Notes: generated from the sequence alone by a model not told the origin. Positions 35,501 through 42,853 are shown, counted from the stretch's first letter. The stretch is DNA of 60,276 nt from JBFLYO01 sp040756745 (GCA_040756745.1 JBFLYO010000024.1:1-60276); one strand, 5' to 3'. Numbers and translations: made by a program.

Positions 35501-36504
35501 TCAGCTTCAAGACCACGCGGGAACTCTGGGAAGGGGCCCGCCTCGACCTGAACTGGAACGTCGGGTGGTCGTACAACCGGACGCAGAACGTCCTCACCGA
35601 TACGCTTATTGGGATCCCGACGATCGTGAACCAGACGATCACGGGGAGCGTCGACCGTTCGTATCTCACGTTCCCTGATGTCCTCTTCCTTGGTGTGTTT
35701 AAAACGAGTCTGAAAGAGGTGAGCAAGAAATACGCCGCGCTCAAGGCGGCACGCGATTCCACCACCAGCGATGAGGAGAAGCTGAGCAAAGCCTTCGAGG
35801 AGGGATTCGAGGCGCTTCCGTTCCTTCGCAAAATCTTCGGCCAGTACTATCCACGCATCAACTGGACCCTCCGGTGGGACGGCCTGGAAAAGATCCCTCT
35901 GTTTACGAATTTCGTGAGCCGGCTCTCGCTCGACCACGCCTACACCTCCAACTACACGCGGCAGTTCCAGAACCGCCCCGGGGGTGGGGGCGAACGGACC
36001 GACGGGCAGCGGGTAGCCTACGGCTTCTCGCCTCTGGTCGGTCTCAACTTCACCTTCAAGGAGCTCCTGAAAGGAAGCTTCGGGGCGAACTTCCGGTACA
36101 ATACGAACACCTCGTACGACCTCGCAACGTCGTCGAGAAACATCGTGGAGACAGTCGCGCAGGAGATCTCGATCACCGCATCCTATTCGCGCAAGGGATT
36201 CGAAATCCCGTTCTTCGGACTCTCGTTGAGCAACGACATCGACATCAGCGCGTCATACTCGCTCACGAGGAACTCCCGCCGCACGTACGATGTCTCCAAG
36301 CTTGACGTGAACGTGACCGGCGTCCCGCTCGAAGGGACGACGCGCACCGTGATCGAACCGCGCATCCGGTATGTGCTCAGTCTCCGTGTGACCGCCTCGG
36401 TCTATTACCGCTACACGAAGATTGCGCCGGACGACTTCGGTTCGCGCATTCCGGGAAACACGACGAATGAGGCGGGACTGGATATACATATTGCTATACA
36501 ATAG
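29548..36504 (+). CDS. sprA: T9SS outer-membrane translocon SprA (Sov)
   Basis: This very large protein (2318 residues) matches SprA, the 36-strand outer-membrane pore of T9SS. Recognisable parts include ISGAVDIKAGFRNTKSDQ, VNVNGTIGDKLNIMADWNTR, GRNLKKIGFGLDILRRIPGS, YIDDFEGARRTIPVGIAFSA, and many C-terminal amphipathic strands ending AGLDIHIAIQ. The frame starts at GTG 29548 with a signal-like hydrophobic stretch VADAAVLALVSCGFVIVVAS. It has its own promoter and a structured leader, and porX follows 272 bases later. A 743-residue open frame on the opposite strand is a shadow. Confidence 0.96.
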   Translation: MDFSCHTHRARIRFPVADAAVLALVSCGFVIVVASPRGEGLPSSSPPYAAANPLAQVTGAQDTTRRPGAQDTTGRLPQFVFPPIDSTGRQGMRLTAVDSLAAARADSARRDSIARRKFVISDSTYVVLLDSSARLRQFTHVRRDPLTATPFADHTYPLYAFANSGMRRKEMALDSTGARFSETVGGVDVKIPVQLSFDDYIALRRANDLRRMIAEEARRPKALVARDDLGDILSNITKISIPVPPNPLFSIFGKPEIVMNISGAVDIKAGFRNTKSDQTTISRLDQSRNEPDFSQEVQVNVNGTIGDKLNIMADWNTRRTFEYENQLKIKYTGYDDEIVQSVEAGNVSLQTPSSFIGSSQALFGVKAKFQTGPLTLTTIATQKKGQIKEVAVSGGAQERTFEMRAFEYATNHFFVDTSYIKYYEQYYQNEPALVNSATQIVEEEVWVLRQGGIPDPNERQAIAYIDLPPRPPAGYDTTLRNVGLNPPPGVVETGAFIRLDRSQYELDGDGYLGVLSLNVNVGDQQIVAIAYRRADGTQFGELTRNVGDSATTFILKMVKPKNLISTGPTYRLAWLQLLKNIYPIQGIGRNLKKIGFGLDILRRIPGSEDQNSILNEPLLRVFGVDKYSPDDTPLPNGDGLFDFRPGRTINQARAEIIFPYLRPFDEGIKKYFQDKQLALTDTSLIYPEIYDTTQTFAQQSLRNRYIMRGKATGEASSRYSLGFNVVEGSVQVLLNGNALIPNVDYTVDYIIGEVVIKNAAALVPGANVQIKYEQNDLFNLASKTLLGARGDLALSPTTNLGFTIMNLNQQTLSDKVRLNEEPNNNTILGLDGATSFNLPFLSRAIDALPILNTREPSSFRISGEAAYMLPDPNTKKSTIPSDGGEGVAYIDDFEGARRTIPVGIAFSAWTQGSPFAGALANATLGVADTTKMNSKGRMIWFNRLPTDVRLTEVFPNKKPGNAANDQATVLDFRYFPLSRGQFNYTRSPATTLTPARNWASVMKPLSVSAVNLLKENVNFIELWMHVEKAPPGGKMIIDLGSISEDAIPNRILNSEDLVLSSSPNGVLQDGEDVGIDMLNDAQERALYPDLGADPSGDDYSFSNATVGTPQEDFSHINGTENNKDGPGGRIPDTEDINANGIVDLANSYFEYEVSLDTVASRNPLIVGGGDPRSGPRQWYQFRIPIRDTTRTIGSPTFENIEYIRVGFLNTDTTFVRIADFSLVGNQWQKQSKDQNDSSFAVTVVGVEENPNYSSPPGVVRERDKTRPEEDVQANEQSLVLLLRGLPDGEARQAVKFYTYRALDLFNYRVMKMFVHGDDNFRYVDPANYDAEIFFRFGLDSLNYYEYRAPVRPGWDPLNDVVIRFQDLTAIKQGRDSVNRISDPIPVAGGPPDATYRVLGNPSLTQIVYLALGVENPLGKGTSNPLRGEIWFDELRLTSVDNTPGWAYRFDTQLKLADLGTVAFNYSRVDPAFHSLEQRFGSRQLTTSWGLATSVNLDKLFPDDWAGTSIPFSYSHTEADVRPKYLPNSDIDVNEAANQQKLKVLRKGGTEEDAQAEASRIVYESQTRRVSDTYALPNFRIALPSQAWYIRDTFNKLAFGFTYTRSTERNPAIVRSLAWSWNARITYALTLPPEYYIMPFRNLFDGVWFLDEYKNIRLYFPPTGFNWSFGATRVRSVSLQRAAGAQEITSRQFTASRGMGFGWKLTEGGLTNLSGDYNVSVESSLLDFELDAAKRQRSFSQILGDIFLSSRFINFGQDTRFSQRNSFNSKPNIPNIFNIKKYLDVSASYSVDYNWQNTLTRGDLGKSAGFANSINLQMNFKLKQLMDPLFEEKSAAAPALGSRGRRNDDAMSATQDTAAADTAKGGGLDKTLAQLKSLAKVLFKIPFFDYDNINISFTQTNAAQNSGVVGGTGFVNFWGRIPFFQEAVPRYGPSRLYQLGLISDPSGRLTNFGARSSFPFFGWDVEPGLRARGGVLVNTYRQTNRLSFKTTRELWEGARLDLNWNVGWSYNRTQNVLTDTLIGIPTIVNQTITGSVDRSYLTFPDVLFLGVFKTSLKEVSKKYAALKAARDSTTSDEEKLSKAFEEGFEALPFLRKIFGQYYPRINWTLRWDGLEKIPLFTNFVSRLSLDHAYTSNYTRQFQNRPGGGGERTDGQRVAYGFSPLVGLNFTFKELLKGSFGANFRYNTNTSYDLATSSRNIVETVAQEISITASYSRKGFEIPFFGLSLSNDIDISASYSLTRNSRRTYDVSKLDVNVTGVPLEGTTRTVIEPRIRYVLSLRVTASVYYRYTKIAPDDFGSRIPGNTTNEAGLDIHIAIQ

Positions 36505-36718
36505 CAAGGGTGCAGGGGAGGAGAAGAGATGAGAGGAGAGAGAAGAGAGAAGAGAGATGAACGGCTCCTTTTTGGCCGGAGGTCATTTCGGATTTGGGAT
36601 TTGAGTTTTGTTTGTGATTTGGTGCTTGAGATTTGGGAATTCTCCTGGCGCGTGGGGGTATCTTTCTCCCTACTCCCTACTGCACACTGCTTACTCCGAG
36701 CCTAATTCCAGCCAAATG
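36505..36718. repeat. Low-complexity purine and GATTTGGG arrays after sprA
   Basis: The segment holds a purine run (36520-36560) of GAGAGAAGAGAGA units. It then holds GGATTTGGGATTTGAG units (about 36590-36640), then CTCCCTACTCCCTACTGC units (about 36666-36700). Unlike the other sites the arms are not obviously complementary to each other. No ORF or RNA gene is visible. Confidence 0.6.
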
Positions 36719-36747
36719 TTGATATTCGCTAGCCAATTCGTTATGCT
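36719..36747 (+). promoter_or_regulatory. Sigma70-type promoter of porX
   Basis: TTGATA (36719-36724) and TATGCT (36742-36747) are spaced by 17 bases. The start is predicted near 36754, followed by AAGGAG at 36757-36762 before the ATG at 36777. Confidence 0.6.
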
Positions 36748-36776
36748 CGTAATGATAAGGAGCCTGGGACGCTGCA

Positions 36777-38345
36777 ATGGAAGAGCAAAAGGGCAAAGTC
36801 CTCTGGGTTGACGATGAGATCGAGCTGCTCCGGCCGCACGTGCGGTTTCTGACGGAGAAGGGGTACGCCGTCGAAACAGCCACCAACGGCGAGGACGCGA
36901 TCGCCATGGTCAAGGACGAAGAGTTCGACCTGGTGTTCCTCGACGAAATGATGTCGGGCATGGGAGGGCTCAGGACGCTGGCCGAGATCAAAGACCTGCG
37001 GCCGAATCTCCCCGTGGTGATGATCACCAAGAACGAAGAGGAATCGCTGATGGAGGAGGCCATTGGCTCGAAGATCAGCGACTACCTCACCAAGCCGGTC
37101 AACCCGAGCCAGGTGCTGATGGCATGCAAGAAGTTTCTGGAGGGGAGGCGTATCACGCGGGACGCCGTCTCGAAGGATTACATTCAGGAATTCAACGAGA
37201 TCTCCCGTGCGCTGATGGGGGATCTGACCCACGAGCAGTGGATCGACCTGTACGTTCGCCTGGTGGGGTGGGGGCTGGAGCTCGACGAACACCCGGAACT
37301 CGGACTGAAACAGACCCTCCTCGATCAGACGCGCGAGTGCAACCTCGCCTTCAGCAAGTACGTCGAACGGAACTACCGCGACTGGGTGGAGCGAGCCGGC
37401 GGACACCCCGCCCTTTCCAACGAAGTGGTGGACCGCTACGTCATCCCCGAGATCCAGCCGGGCGTGTCGGTGTTCTTTTTCGTCATCGACTGCCTCCGTC
37501 TCGACCAGTGGCTGGTCATGGAGCAGCTGCTCGGCGAGTATTTCTCGATCAGCAAGGAATACTACTTCAGCATTCTGCCGACGGCAACGCCGTATTCCCG
37601 CAACGCCATATTCAGCGGGTCGTTCCCATCGGATGTCGAGCTCCGCTTCCCGGAGCTCTGGGAAAAGAGCGAGGACGACGAGAACAGCCGCAATCGCTAC
37701 GAGAGGCAGTTCCTCGACAAGCTGCTCGAGCGGCGCAAGATCGTCCTGAAGCCGGAAGCGAAGTACATCAAGATCCTTGATGCGGAGTTCGGCCGAAGCG
37801 TTGAGAACACGATCAATTCATACACGCAGTCGCGGTTGACCTCGATCGTTGTGAATTTCGTCGACATGCTCGCCCACGGCCGGTCCGACTCGTCGCTCCT
37901 GAAGGAGATTGCACCGGATGAATCGGCCTACCGCTCGCTCACGCGCTCCTGGTTCCTGCATTCCTCGTTGTTCGGGATGCTCAAGACGCTGTCGCGCAAC
38001 CCCAATGTGCGTGTGATTCTGACAACGGACCACGGGAGCATACGGAGTCTGCGGGGATCAAAAGTGCTTGGAGACCGGGAAGCATCGACGAACCTCCGCT
38101 ACAAGTACGGACGGAACCTCAAGTGCGAGGAGAAAGCCGCCATCTTCGTGAAGGACCCGCTCGAATTCCGGCTTCCCCGCCGGGGCGTCGCCACCAATTA
38201 CATCGTGGCCAAGGAAGATTACTATTTCGTCTATCCGACGGACTATCACAAGTACCTGAACCAGTACCGTGACAGTTTCCAGCACGGCGGGGCATCGATG
38301 GAGGAGATGATCCTCCCCGTGGTCCGCCTGGAGCCGCGCGGATGA
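36777..38345 (+). CDS. porX: T9SS response regulator PorX (REC-PglZ)
   Basis: The 522-residue protein joins a receiver domain (residues about 6-125, acidic pair DD at 12-13, phospho-acceptor Asp56 in VFLDEMM, conserved KP in YLTKPVNP) to a linker and a PglZ/alkaline-phosphatase-superfamily domain. The latter shows metal and nucleophile features: FFVIDCLRLDQW, Thr271 in PTATPYSRNAIFSG, and TTDHGSIRS. This architecture defines PorX, which with the PorY kinase controls or assists T9SS function and hydrolyses oligonucleotides. PorY is not in the window. The last four bases overlap tsaE. Confidence 0.95.
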   Translation: MEEQKGKVLWVDDEIELLRPHVRFLTEKGYAVETATNGEDAIAMVKDEEFDLVFLDEMMSGMGGLRTLAEIKDLRPNLPVVMITKNEEESLMEEAIGSKISDYLTKPVNPSQVLMACKKFLEGRRITRDAVSKDYIQEFNEISRALMGDLTHEQWIDLYVRLVGWGLELDEHPELGLKQTLLDQTRECNLAFSKYVERNYRDWVERAGGHPALSNEVVDRYVIPEIQPGVSVFFFVIDCLRLDQWLVMEQLLGEYFSISKEYYFSILPTATPYSRNAIFSGSFPSDVELRFPELWEKSEDDENSRNRYERQFLDKLLERRKIVLKPEAKYIKILDAEFGRSVENTINSYTQSRLTSIVVNFVDMLAHGRSDSSLLKEIAPDESAYRSLTRSWFLHSSLFGMLKTLSRNPNVRVILTTDHGSIRSLRGSKVLGDREASTNLRYKYGRNLKCEEKAAIFVKDPLEFRLPRRGVATNYIVAKEDYYFVYPTDYHKYLNQYRDSFQHGGASMEEMILPVVRLEPRG

Positions 38346-38779
38346 CCGGAACGGTCTCGCGCTCGGCGGAAGAGACCGAGGCGCTGGGACGCGAGTTCGC
38401 CCATCAGCTCAGGCCGGGTGATGTCGTCGCCCTCATCGGCACGCTCGGCAGCGGCAAGACACGGTTCGTGGCGGGGGTCTGCTCCGGGCTTGGCGTCTCC
38501 GCGAGGGTCACAAGCCCGACGTTTACGCTGATCAATGAATACCATGCCCCGTTCGGCCTCGTTGCGCATGCCGATATGTACCGCATCAGGCGCAGGAGCG
38601 AGGTCGGCGAACTGGGGCTGGAAGAATACTTCAACGACCGCTGCATCTGCCTGATCGAATGGGCGGAGACGATCCTGGATCTCCTCCCCCCTCTCTGTTG
38701 GCGGGTCACGATCACTCACGGTGCAGCGGACAACGAACGCCTGGTGGTGACGGAAGTGCCGGCGGGGAGAACGGCGTGA
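38342..38779 (+). CDS. tsaE: tRNA t6A biosynthesis ATPase TsaE
   Basis: This 145-residue ATPase of the t6A37 tRNA modification complex has the Walker A motif GTLGSGKTRF, the TSPTFTLINEY motif and LIEWAETI characteristic of YjeE/TsaE. ATG 38342 overlaps the porX stop (ATGA), and its own stop overlaps the tsaB start (GTGA), so three genes are translationally linked. Confidence 0.95.
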   Translation: MTGTVSRSAEETEALGREFAHQLRPGDVVALIGTLGSGKTRFVAGVCSGLGVSARVTSPTFTLINEYHAPFGLVAHADMYRIRRRSEVGELGLEEYFNDRCICLIEWAETILDLLPPLCWRVTITHGAADNERLVVTEVPAGRTA

Positions 38780-39459
38780 CGGTTCTCGGGATCGAGACCG
38801 CAACCGCCGTCTGTGCCGCAGCGGTGATCGACCAGGGAAGGGTGTTGGCGGAGGCATCGCTCGAAGAGAAGAATGTTCACGCAGAGCGGCTCCTCACCCA
38901 GATCGACCGCGTGCTTCACGACGCGGGGACTCCCCTTCGCTCGCTGAACGGAATTGCGGTCTCCATCGGGCCGGGTTCGTTCACCGGGCTCCGGATCGGG
39001 CTGAGCGTTGCAAAGGGCCTCGCCTATGCCGCGTCTGTCCCGCTCATTGCCGTGCCGACGCTGGAGGCGCTGGCGCGGCATGCTGCTGCCGTTGCGGCCC
39101 CTCAAGGCGAGATGTGGGTCCTCGCCGCGATCGATGCGCGCCGCGATGAGGTGTACTGCCAGCTCTTTGCGCATGGGGAGGGGGGCTGCACGCCGCTCCG
39201 GCCGGTCCGGGACATGGGCGTCGCTGAAGTCCGCGCCGAGCTTGCGGGACACGACGTGCTCGTGGCCGGGGACGGTGCGATGAAGGTCGTTGGTGATCCC
39301 GGGCCTGAGGGACTCCTGTTTGCCGGAACCGAGGCATCCCGCTGCAGCGCGGCAGCCGTTGCGCGGCTGGGGAGTGAATTGCTCGCGTCGGGCCGTCGCG
39401 ACGATCCGGCATCGCTGGAGCCGCAGTATATCAAAGAGTTCTTTCTGAGAACACGCTAA
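38776..39459 (+). CDS. tsaB: tRNA t6A biosynthesis protein TsaB
   Basis: The 227-residue product is the ASKHA-fold partner of TsaD in t6A synthesis: TVLGIETATAVCAAAVID at the start, then SIGPGSFTGLRIGLSVAKGLAYA, the TsaB signature, and IDARRDEVYCQLF. GTG 38776 is chosen because it begins exactly at the conserved N-terminus and overlaps tsaE by GTGA; the longer frame back to 38659 is a shadow. tsaD is not in the window. Confidence 0.94.
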   Translation: MTVLGIETATAVCAAAVIDQGRVLAEASLEEKNVHAERLLTQIDRVLHDAGTPLRSLNGIAVSIGPGSFTGLRIGLSVAKGLAYAASVPLIAVPTLEALARHAAAVAAPQGEMWVLAAIDARRDEVYCQLFAHGEGGCTPLRPVRDMGVAEVRAELAGHDVLVAGDGAMKVVGDPGPEGLLFAGTEASRCSAAAVARLGSELLASGRRDDPASLEPQYIKEFFLRTR

Positions 39460-39481
39460 CGACAGTCAGGACACCCCCGCC

Positions 39482-40324
39482 ATGGCGTGGTTCAAGCGAT
39501 CAAAAGAAAACATCGCCTCCGAGACGCAAAAGAAAGAGATCCCGGACGGCCTCTGGACCAAGTGTGACCAGTGCGGCGAGATCATTCACCGGATGGAACT
39601 GGAGAAGAACTTCTTCACCTGCGCGAAATGCAACGCGCACTTCCGCATCGGCAGCAAGGAGTACATCCAGATCCTTCTCGACGAGCATTCGTTCAAGGAG
39701 CACGATCGGCGCATGCGCTCGGCCGACCCGTTAAGATTCGTGGACACGAAACGGTACCGCGACAGGATCCCCGAGGCGATCAAGAAGACAAAGCTGTTCG
39801 ATGCGGTCCGGTGGGGGACCGGTGCGGTGAACAAGCAGCCGGTTGTGTTCGCGGTGATGGATTTCTCCTTCATCGGGGGGAGCATGGGCTCAGTCGTCGG
39901 AGAGAAGATCGGCAGGGCGATCGACCGATCGTTCAAGACGAAAACGCCGCTCGTGATCATCTCCTCGAGCGGTGGGGCGCGCATGATGGAGGGAGCTCTT
40001 TCCCTGATGCAGATGGCCAAGACCAGCGCGAAACTCGCCCGGCTCGCGCAGGCGGGAGTCGGCTATATCTCGGTGCTCACGGATCCCACCACGGGCGGCG
40101 TGACGGCGAGCTATGCGATGCTGGGAGACGTGATCCTGGCCGAGCCGGGAGCGCTCATCGGCTTCGCAGGCCCACGCGTCATCAAGCAGACCATCGGCAA
40201 GGATCTTCCCCCAGGGTTCCAGCGTGCGGAGTTTCTCCTGGAGCACGGGTTTGTGGACATGGTCGTCCACCGGAAAGACCTGCGTAACACGGTCTCGCAG
40301 CTCATCGGGTACTTCACTTCCTGA
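39482..40324 (+). CDS. accD: Acetyl-CoA carboxylase carboxyltransferase beta subunit
   Basis: AccD (280 residues) forms, with AccA, the carboxyltransferase that makes malonyl-CoA. The N-terminal zinc ribbon has two CxxC pairs (CDQC and CAKC). The crotonase-like domain contains SFIGGSMGSVVGEKI, ISSSGGARMMEGALSLMQMAK and TDPTTGGVTASYAMLGD with the expected GG oxyanion segments, and AGPRVIKQTIGKDLP. The start ATG 39482 lies 22 bases after tsaB. Confidence 0.97.
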   Translation: MAWFKRSKENIASETQKKEIPDGLWTKCDQCGEIIHRMELEKNFFTCAKCNAHFRIGSKEYIQILLDEHSFKEHDRRMRSADPLRFVDTKRYRDRIPEAIKKTKLFDAVRWGTGAVNKQPVVFAVMDFSFIGGSMGSVVGEKIGRAIDRSFKTKTPLVIISSSGGARMMEGALSLMQMAKTSAKLARLAQAGVGYISVLTDPTTGGVTASYAMLGDVILAEPGALIGFAGPRVIKQTIGKDLPPGFQRAEFLLEHGFVDMVVHRKDLRNTVSQLIGYFTS

Positions 40325-40338
40325 CGCACCGGACCCAC

Positions 40339-40569
40339 GTGCGGGAGAACCTTCGCATTCATTTGCTGGGTGTGCCGGGTGTGGGGACCCCGGTCAAAGG
40401 AGGACTCGATTACCGCGAGGCACACCTGATCATGGAGAGTATTGCCGACGCGGGGGTGATGACTTCGCTCGCCGTCGAGGAAGTCAATCCGATCCTGGAC
40501 GAGAACAACCGCTCCGCCGAATTTGCCGTGGAACTGATCCAGTCCGGCTTTGGGAAGAAGATCCTCTGA
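40339..40569 (+). pseudogene. C-terminal fragment of an arginase
   Basis: The 76-codon frame reads GVPGVGTPVKGGLDYREAHL, then EEVNPILDENNRSAEFAVEL and a terminal FGKKIL, which is the C-terminal quarter of bacterial arginase (RocF) up to its natural end. The N-terminal three quarters, with all manganese-ligand histidines and aspartates (SxDxDxxDP), are missing: accD ends 14 bases upstream. The fragment has no internal stop and sits on the same strand as its neighbours, four bases from panC. It cannot be an active arginase. It is most simply a deletion remnant, or less likely a retained small protein. Confidence 0.8.
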
Positions 40570-40573
40570 ACCG

Positions 40574-41425
40574 ATGAAGACGATTGCCGATCCTCGCGAG
40601 ATGCAGAACGCGGCTGAGTTGCATCGCCGTGCCGGCAAGCGCATTGCGGTCGTTCCGACGATGGGGGCGTTCCATGAGGGTCACCTTGCGCTCATACGCG
40701 ATGCACGGAAACGCGGCGAGGTCCTGATCGTGACCCTCTTTGTCAACCCCGTGCAGTTCGGGAAGGGTGAGGATTTTGAGCGATACCCGCGCGACCTTGA
40801 GCGTGATACTGCGCTCGCACAGGAGGCGGGTGCAGATTTCCTGTTCGTGCCGCAGGCGGCTGAAATGTACCCTGAGGGGTATCAGACGTATGTGACCGTA
40901 GAACGGGTGGCGAGGCCCCTCGAGGGGACGGTGCGCCCCGGCCATTTCCGCGGCGTCGCCACCGTGGTCGTCAAACTGTTCAACATCACCATGCCGCACA
41001 TCGCCGTCTTCGGCCAGAAAGACGCCCAGCAGGTGGCGGTGATCCGCCGGATGGTCAGGGACCTGAACCTCGGCGTCGAACTGGTCGTGCTACCCACCGT
41101 GCGCGACGCCGACGGCCTGGCGCTCAGTTCGCGAAACGCGTACCTCACGGCGGAACAGCGTTGTGACGCTCCGGCACTCTACGCCGCCTTGCAGCATGCC
41201 GGGGCAATGGTCACGAGGGGTGAGCGCTCGGCGCCGGTGATTGTCGCCGCCATGCGGGCGATGTTGCGGGAACGGACCGCCGCGGTGATCGACTACTGCT
41301 CCGTCGCCGACGCAGAAACGCTCGAGGAGTTCGAATTTATCCCCGCCGGAAGGCAGGTGCTGATTTCGCTCGCGGCGCGGTTTGGGACTACCCGACTCAT
41401 CGACAACATTCCACTGACAACCTGA
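40574..41425 (+). CDS. panC: Pantothenate synthetase
   Basis: This 283-residue enzyme condenses pantoate with beta-alanine using ATP. Family blocks: VPTMGAFHEGHLALIRDAR (HxGH nucleotide motif), FVNPVQFGKGEDFERYPRD, RPGHFRGVATVVVKLFNI, FGQKDAQQVAVIRRMVRDL and DGLALSSRNAYLT. The start ATG 40574 matches the conserved N-terminus; earlier in-frame codons belong to the arginase fragment region. Confidence 0.96.
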   Translation: MKTIADPREMQNAAELHRRAGKRIAVVPTMGAFHEGHLALIRDARKRGEVLIVTLFVNPVQFGKGEDFERYPRDLERDTALAQEAGADFLFVPQAAEMYPEGYQTYVTVERVARPLEGTVRPGHFRGVATVVVKLFNITMPHIAVFGQKDAQQVAVIRRMVRDLNLGVELVVLPTVRDADGLALSSRNAYLTAEQRCDAPALYAALQHAGAMVTRGERSAPVIVAAMRAMLRERTAAVIDYCSVADAETLEEFEFIPAGRQVLISLAARFGTTRLIDNIPLTT

Positions 41426-41432
41426 AGACTGC

Positions 41433-42185
41433 ATGGATGCCCGGCTCGCGGTGGTCATTATGGCCGCCGGCAAAGGAACGAGGATGAACAATCCGGCGAT
41501 GGCGAAGGTCATGTACATGATCGACGGTCGTCCTCTGGTGGACTGGGTCGTCGATCGCGCATCGGCGCTCGAGGCCGCGCGCACCGTCGCCATCGTCGGC
41601 TGGCAGAAGGAAGACGTGATCGCCCATCTTGCCGGCGTTGCCCCTCACGTGGCGTGCGTGGAACAGACCCCGCAGCTCGGCACCGGACACGCCGTGATGC
41701 AGGCGGAGCCTGCGCTCCGCGGCTTTGCGGGGGACGTCCTCGTGCTCTCTGGCGACGTCCCGATGCTGACGACCGTGACCGCACGGCGGCTGATCGAATC
41801 ACATCGGGGATCGAACGCGGTTGCAACCGTCCTCACTGCAGTCCTCGAAGATCCGACGGGCTACGGTCGCATCCTGCGCGACGGGAACGGAGCTGTCACC
41901 GGCATCATCGAGCACAAAGACGCGACGGAGGAGCAGCGGTCCATCCGGGAGATCAATTCGGGCATCTACGTTTTCGATGCTTCCGCATTGTTCGACGGCC
42001 TCCGTCATCTGACGCCCGACAACGTGCAAAAGGAGTACTACCTGACCGACGTGGTGCGCCACCTCACGCGCAACGGCCGGCGTGTCGCAGCCCTGGCCGC
42101 CGATGATCCGGAGGAGGTTGCGGGGATCAATACGCCCGCACAGCTTGAAGCGGCCCGCCGCGTGCTGACGGGGCGCGGGAGTTGA
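41433..42185 (+). CDS. GlmU-type nucleotidyltransferase lacking the acetyltransferase domain
   Basis: The 250-residue product is a Rossmann-like sugar-phosphate nucleotidyltransferase: VVIMAAGKGTRM at residues 7-18, the catalytic-lysine region AMAKVMYMIDGRPLVDW, EQTPQLGTGHAVMQA, VLSGDVPMLT, GYGRILRD and EINSGIYVFD. These match the uridyltransferase half of GlmU, but the left-handed beta-helix acetyltransferase half is absent. UDP-GlcNAc pyrophosphorylase is the likely reaction. The next open frame is 50 bases downstream behind its own promoter, so this is not a split gene. Confidence 0.85.
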   Translation: MDARLAVVIMAAGKGTRMNNPAMAKVMYMIDGRPLVDWVVDRASALEAARTVAIVGWQKEDVIAHLAGVAPHVACVEQTPQLGTGHAVMQAEPALRGFAGDVLVLSGDVPMLTTVTARRLIESHRGSNAVATVLTAVLEDPTGYGRILRDGNGAVTGIIEHKDATEEQRSIREINSGIYVFDASALFDGLRHLTPDNVQKEYYLTDVVRHLTRNGRRVAALAADDPEEVAGINTPAQLEAARRVLTGRGS

Positions 42186-42210
42186 CAAAACCCCCCAATT
42201 TCAGTATTAT
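42182..42210 (+). promoter_or_regulatory. Strong sigma70-type promoter overlapping the preceding stop
   Basis: TTGACA (42182-42187) overlaps the stop codon of the nucleotidyltransferase gene, and TATTAT (42205-42210) is 17 bases away. The predicted start near 42217 leaves an 18-base leader containing GAGGAG (42223-42228), six bases before ATG 42235. Confidence 0.8.
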
Positions 42211-42234
42211 GAGGCAGGTTGAGAGGAGTACGCC

Positions 42235-42735
42235 ATGAAGACGTTCAGTGTGTTGGTGTTCGCGGCTGCGATCGTCTGTGCGGGAAACGAGGCGCGGGCT
42301 CAGTTCAAGGGGCAGATTGAACGGGAGATGAAACCAACGGGAGAACTTATCACGCAGCAATCGGCACCGTCGCTGCTTTTCGGCTGGTTCGACCCGAACA
42401 GGTTCATGATGCATCATTCGATCAACCTCTCCTACCAGACCATCGGCGGACAGGGGATGACGCTCGGAACCTACACGAACAGCATGCTGTACCGGTTTGC
42501 CGACAACCTCGATGCGCGGGCCGACATCAGCATGAGCTACTCCCCGTACAACTCGTTTGCGACGTTCAACGGCAAGGGGGGCAAGGACTTCAGCGGTCTC
42601 TACCTCAGCCGCGCGCAGCTCACGTACCGTCCGTGGGAGAACGTGACGATGCAGCTCCAGTACCGCCAGCTCCCCTACGGGTACTATTATTATTCCCCCT
42701 TCTATCACCCGTGGTACGGGGAGAACGGATTCTGA
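42235..42735 (+). CDS. Small secreted envelope protein of unknown function
   Basis: The 166-residue product has a clear signal peptide (MKTFSVLVFAAAIVCAGNEARA, cut likely before QFKG). The mature part is rich in Tyr, Met and Gln with alternating patterns (MLYRFADNLDARADISMSYS, QLTYRPWENVTMQLQYRQLP) that suggest a small beta barrel, and an aromatic tail (YYYYSPFYHPWYGENGF). I do not recognise a family. A strong promoter and ribosome site, and a terminator right after, make it a monocistronic and probably abundant product. Confidence 0.75.
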   Translation: MKTFSVLVFAAAIVCAGNEARAQFKGQIEREMKPTGELITQQSAPSLLFGWFDPNRFMMHHSINLSYQTIGGQGMTLGTYTNSMLYRFADNLDARADISMSYSPYNSFATFNGKGGKDFSGLYLSRAQLTYRPWENVTMQLQYRQLPYGYYYYSPFYHPWYGENGF

Positions 42736-42790
42736 TCAAAGGGACCACACACCAGCCAGACATACGCAGGACAGTACTGCACGGCCAGGT

Positions 42791-42838
42791 CCGGGCATCC
42801 TCCTCCGCGCTCCAGGGAGGAGATCCCGGTTTTTTCGT
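42791..42838 (+). terminator. Intrinsic terminator
   Basis: An outer stem CCGGG (42791-42795) / CCCGG (42825-42829) and an inner TCCTCC / GGAGGA stem with one bulge form a long hairpin, followed by six T residues. It isolates the small envelope protein gene from the LytR_C gene. Confidence 0.75.
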
Positions 42839-42853
42839 TTTGCCGGGCAGGGC

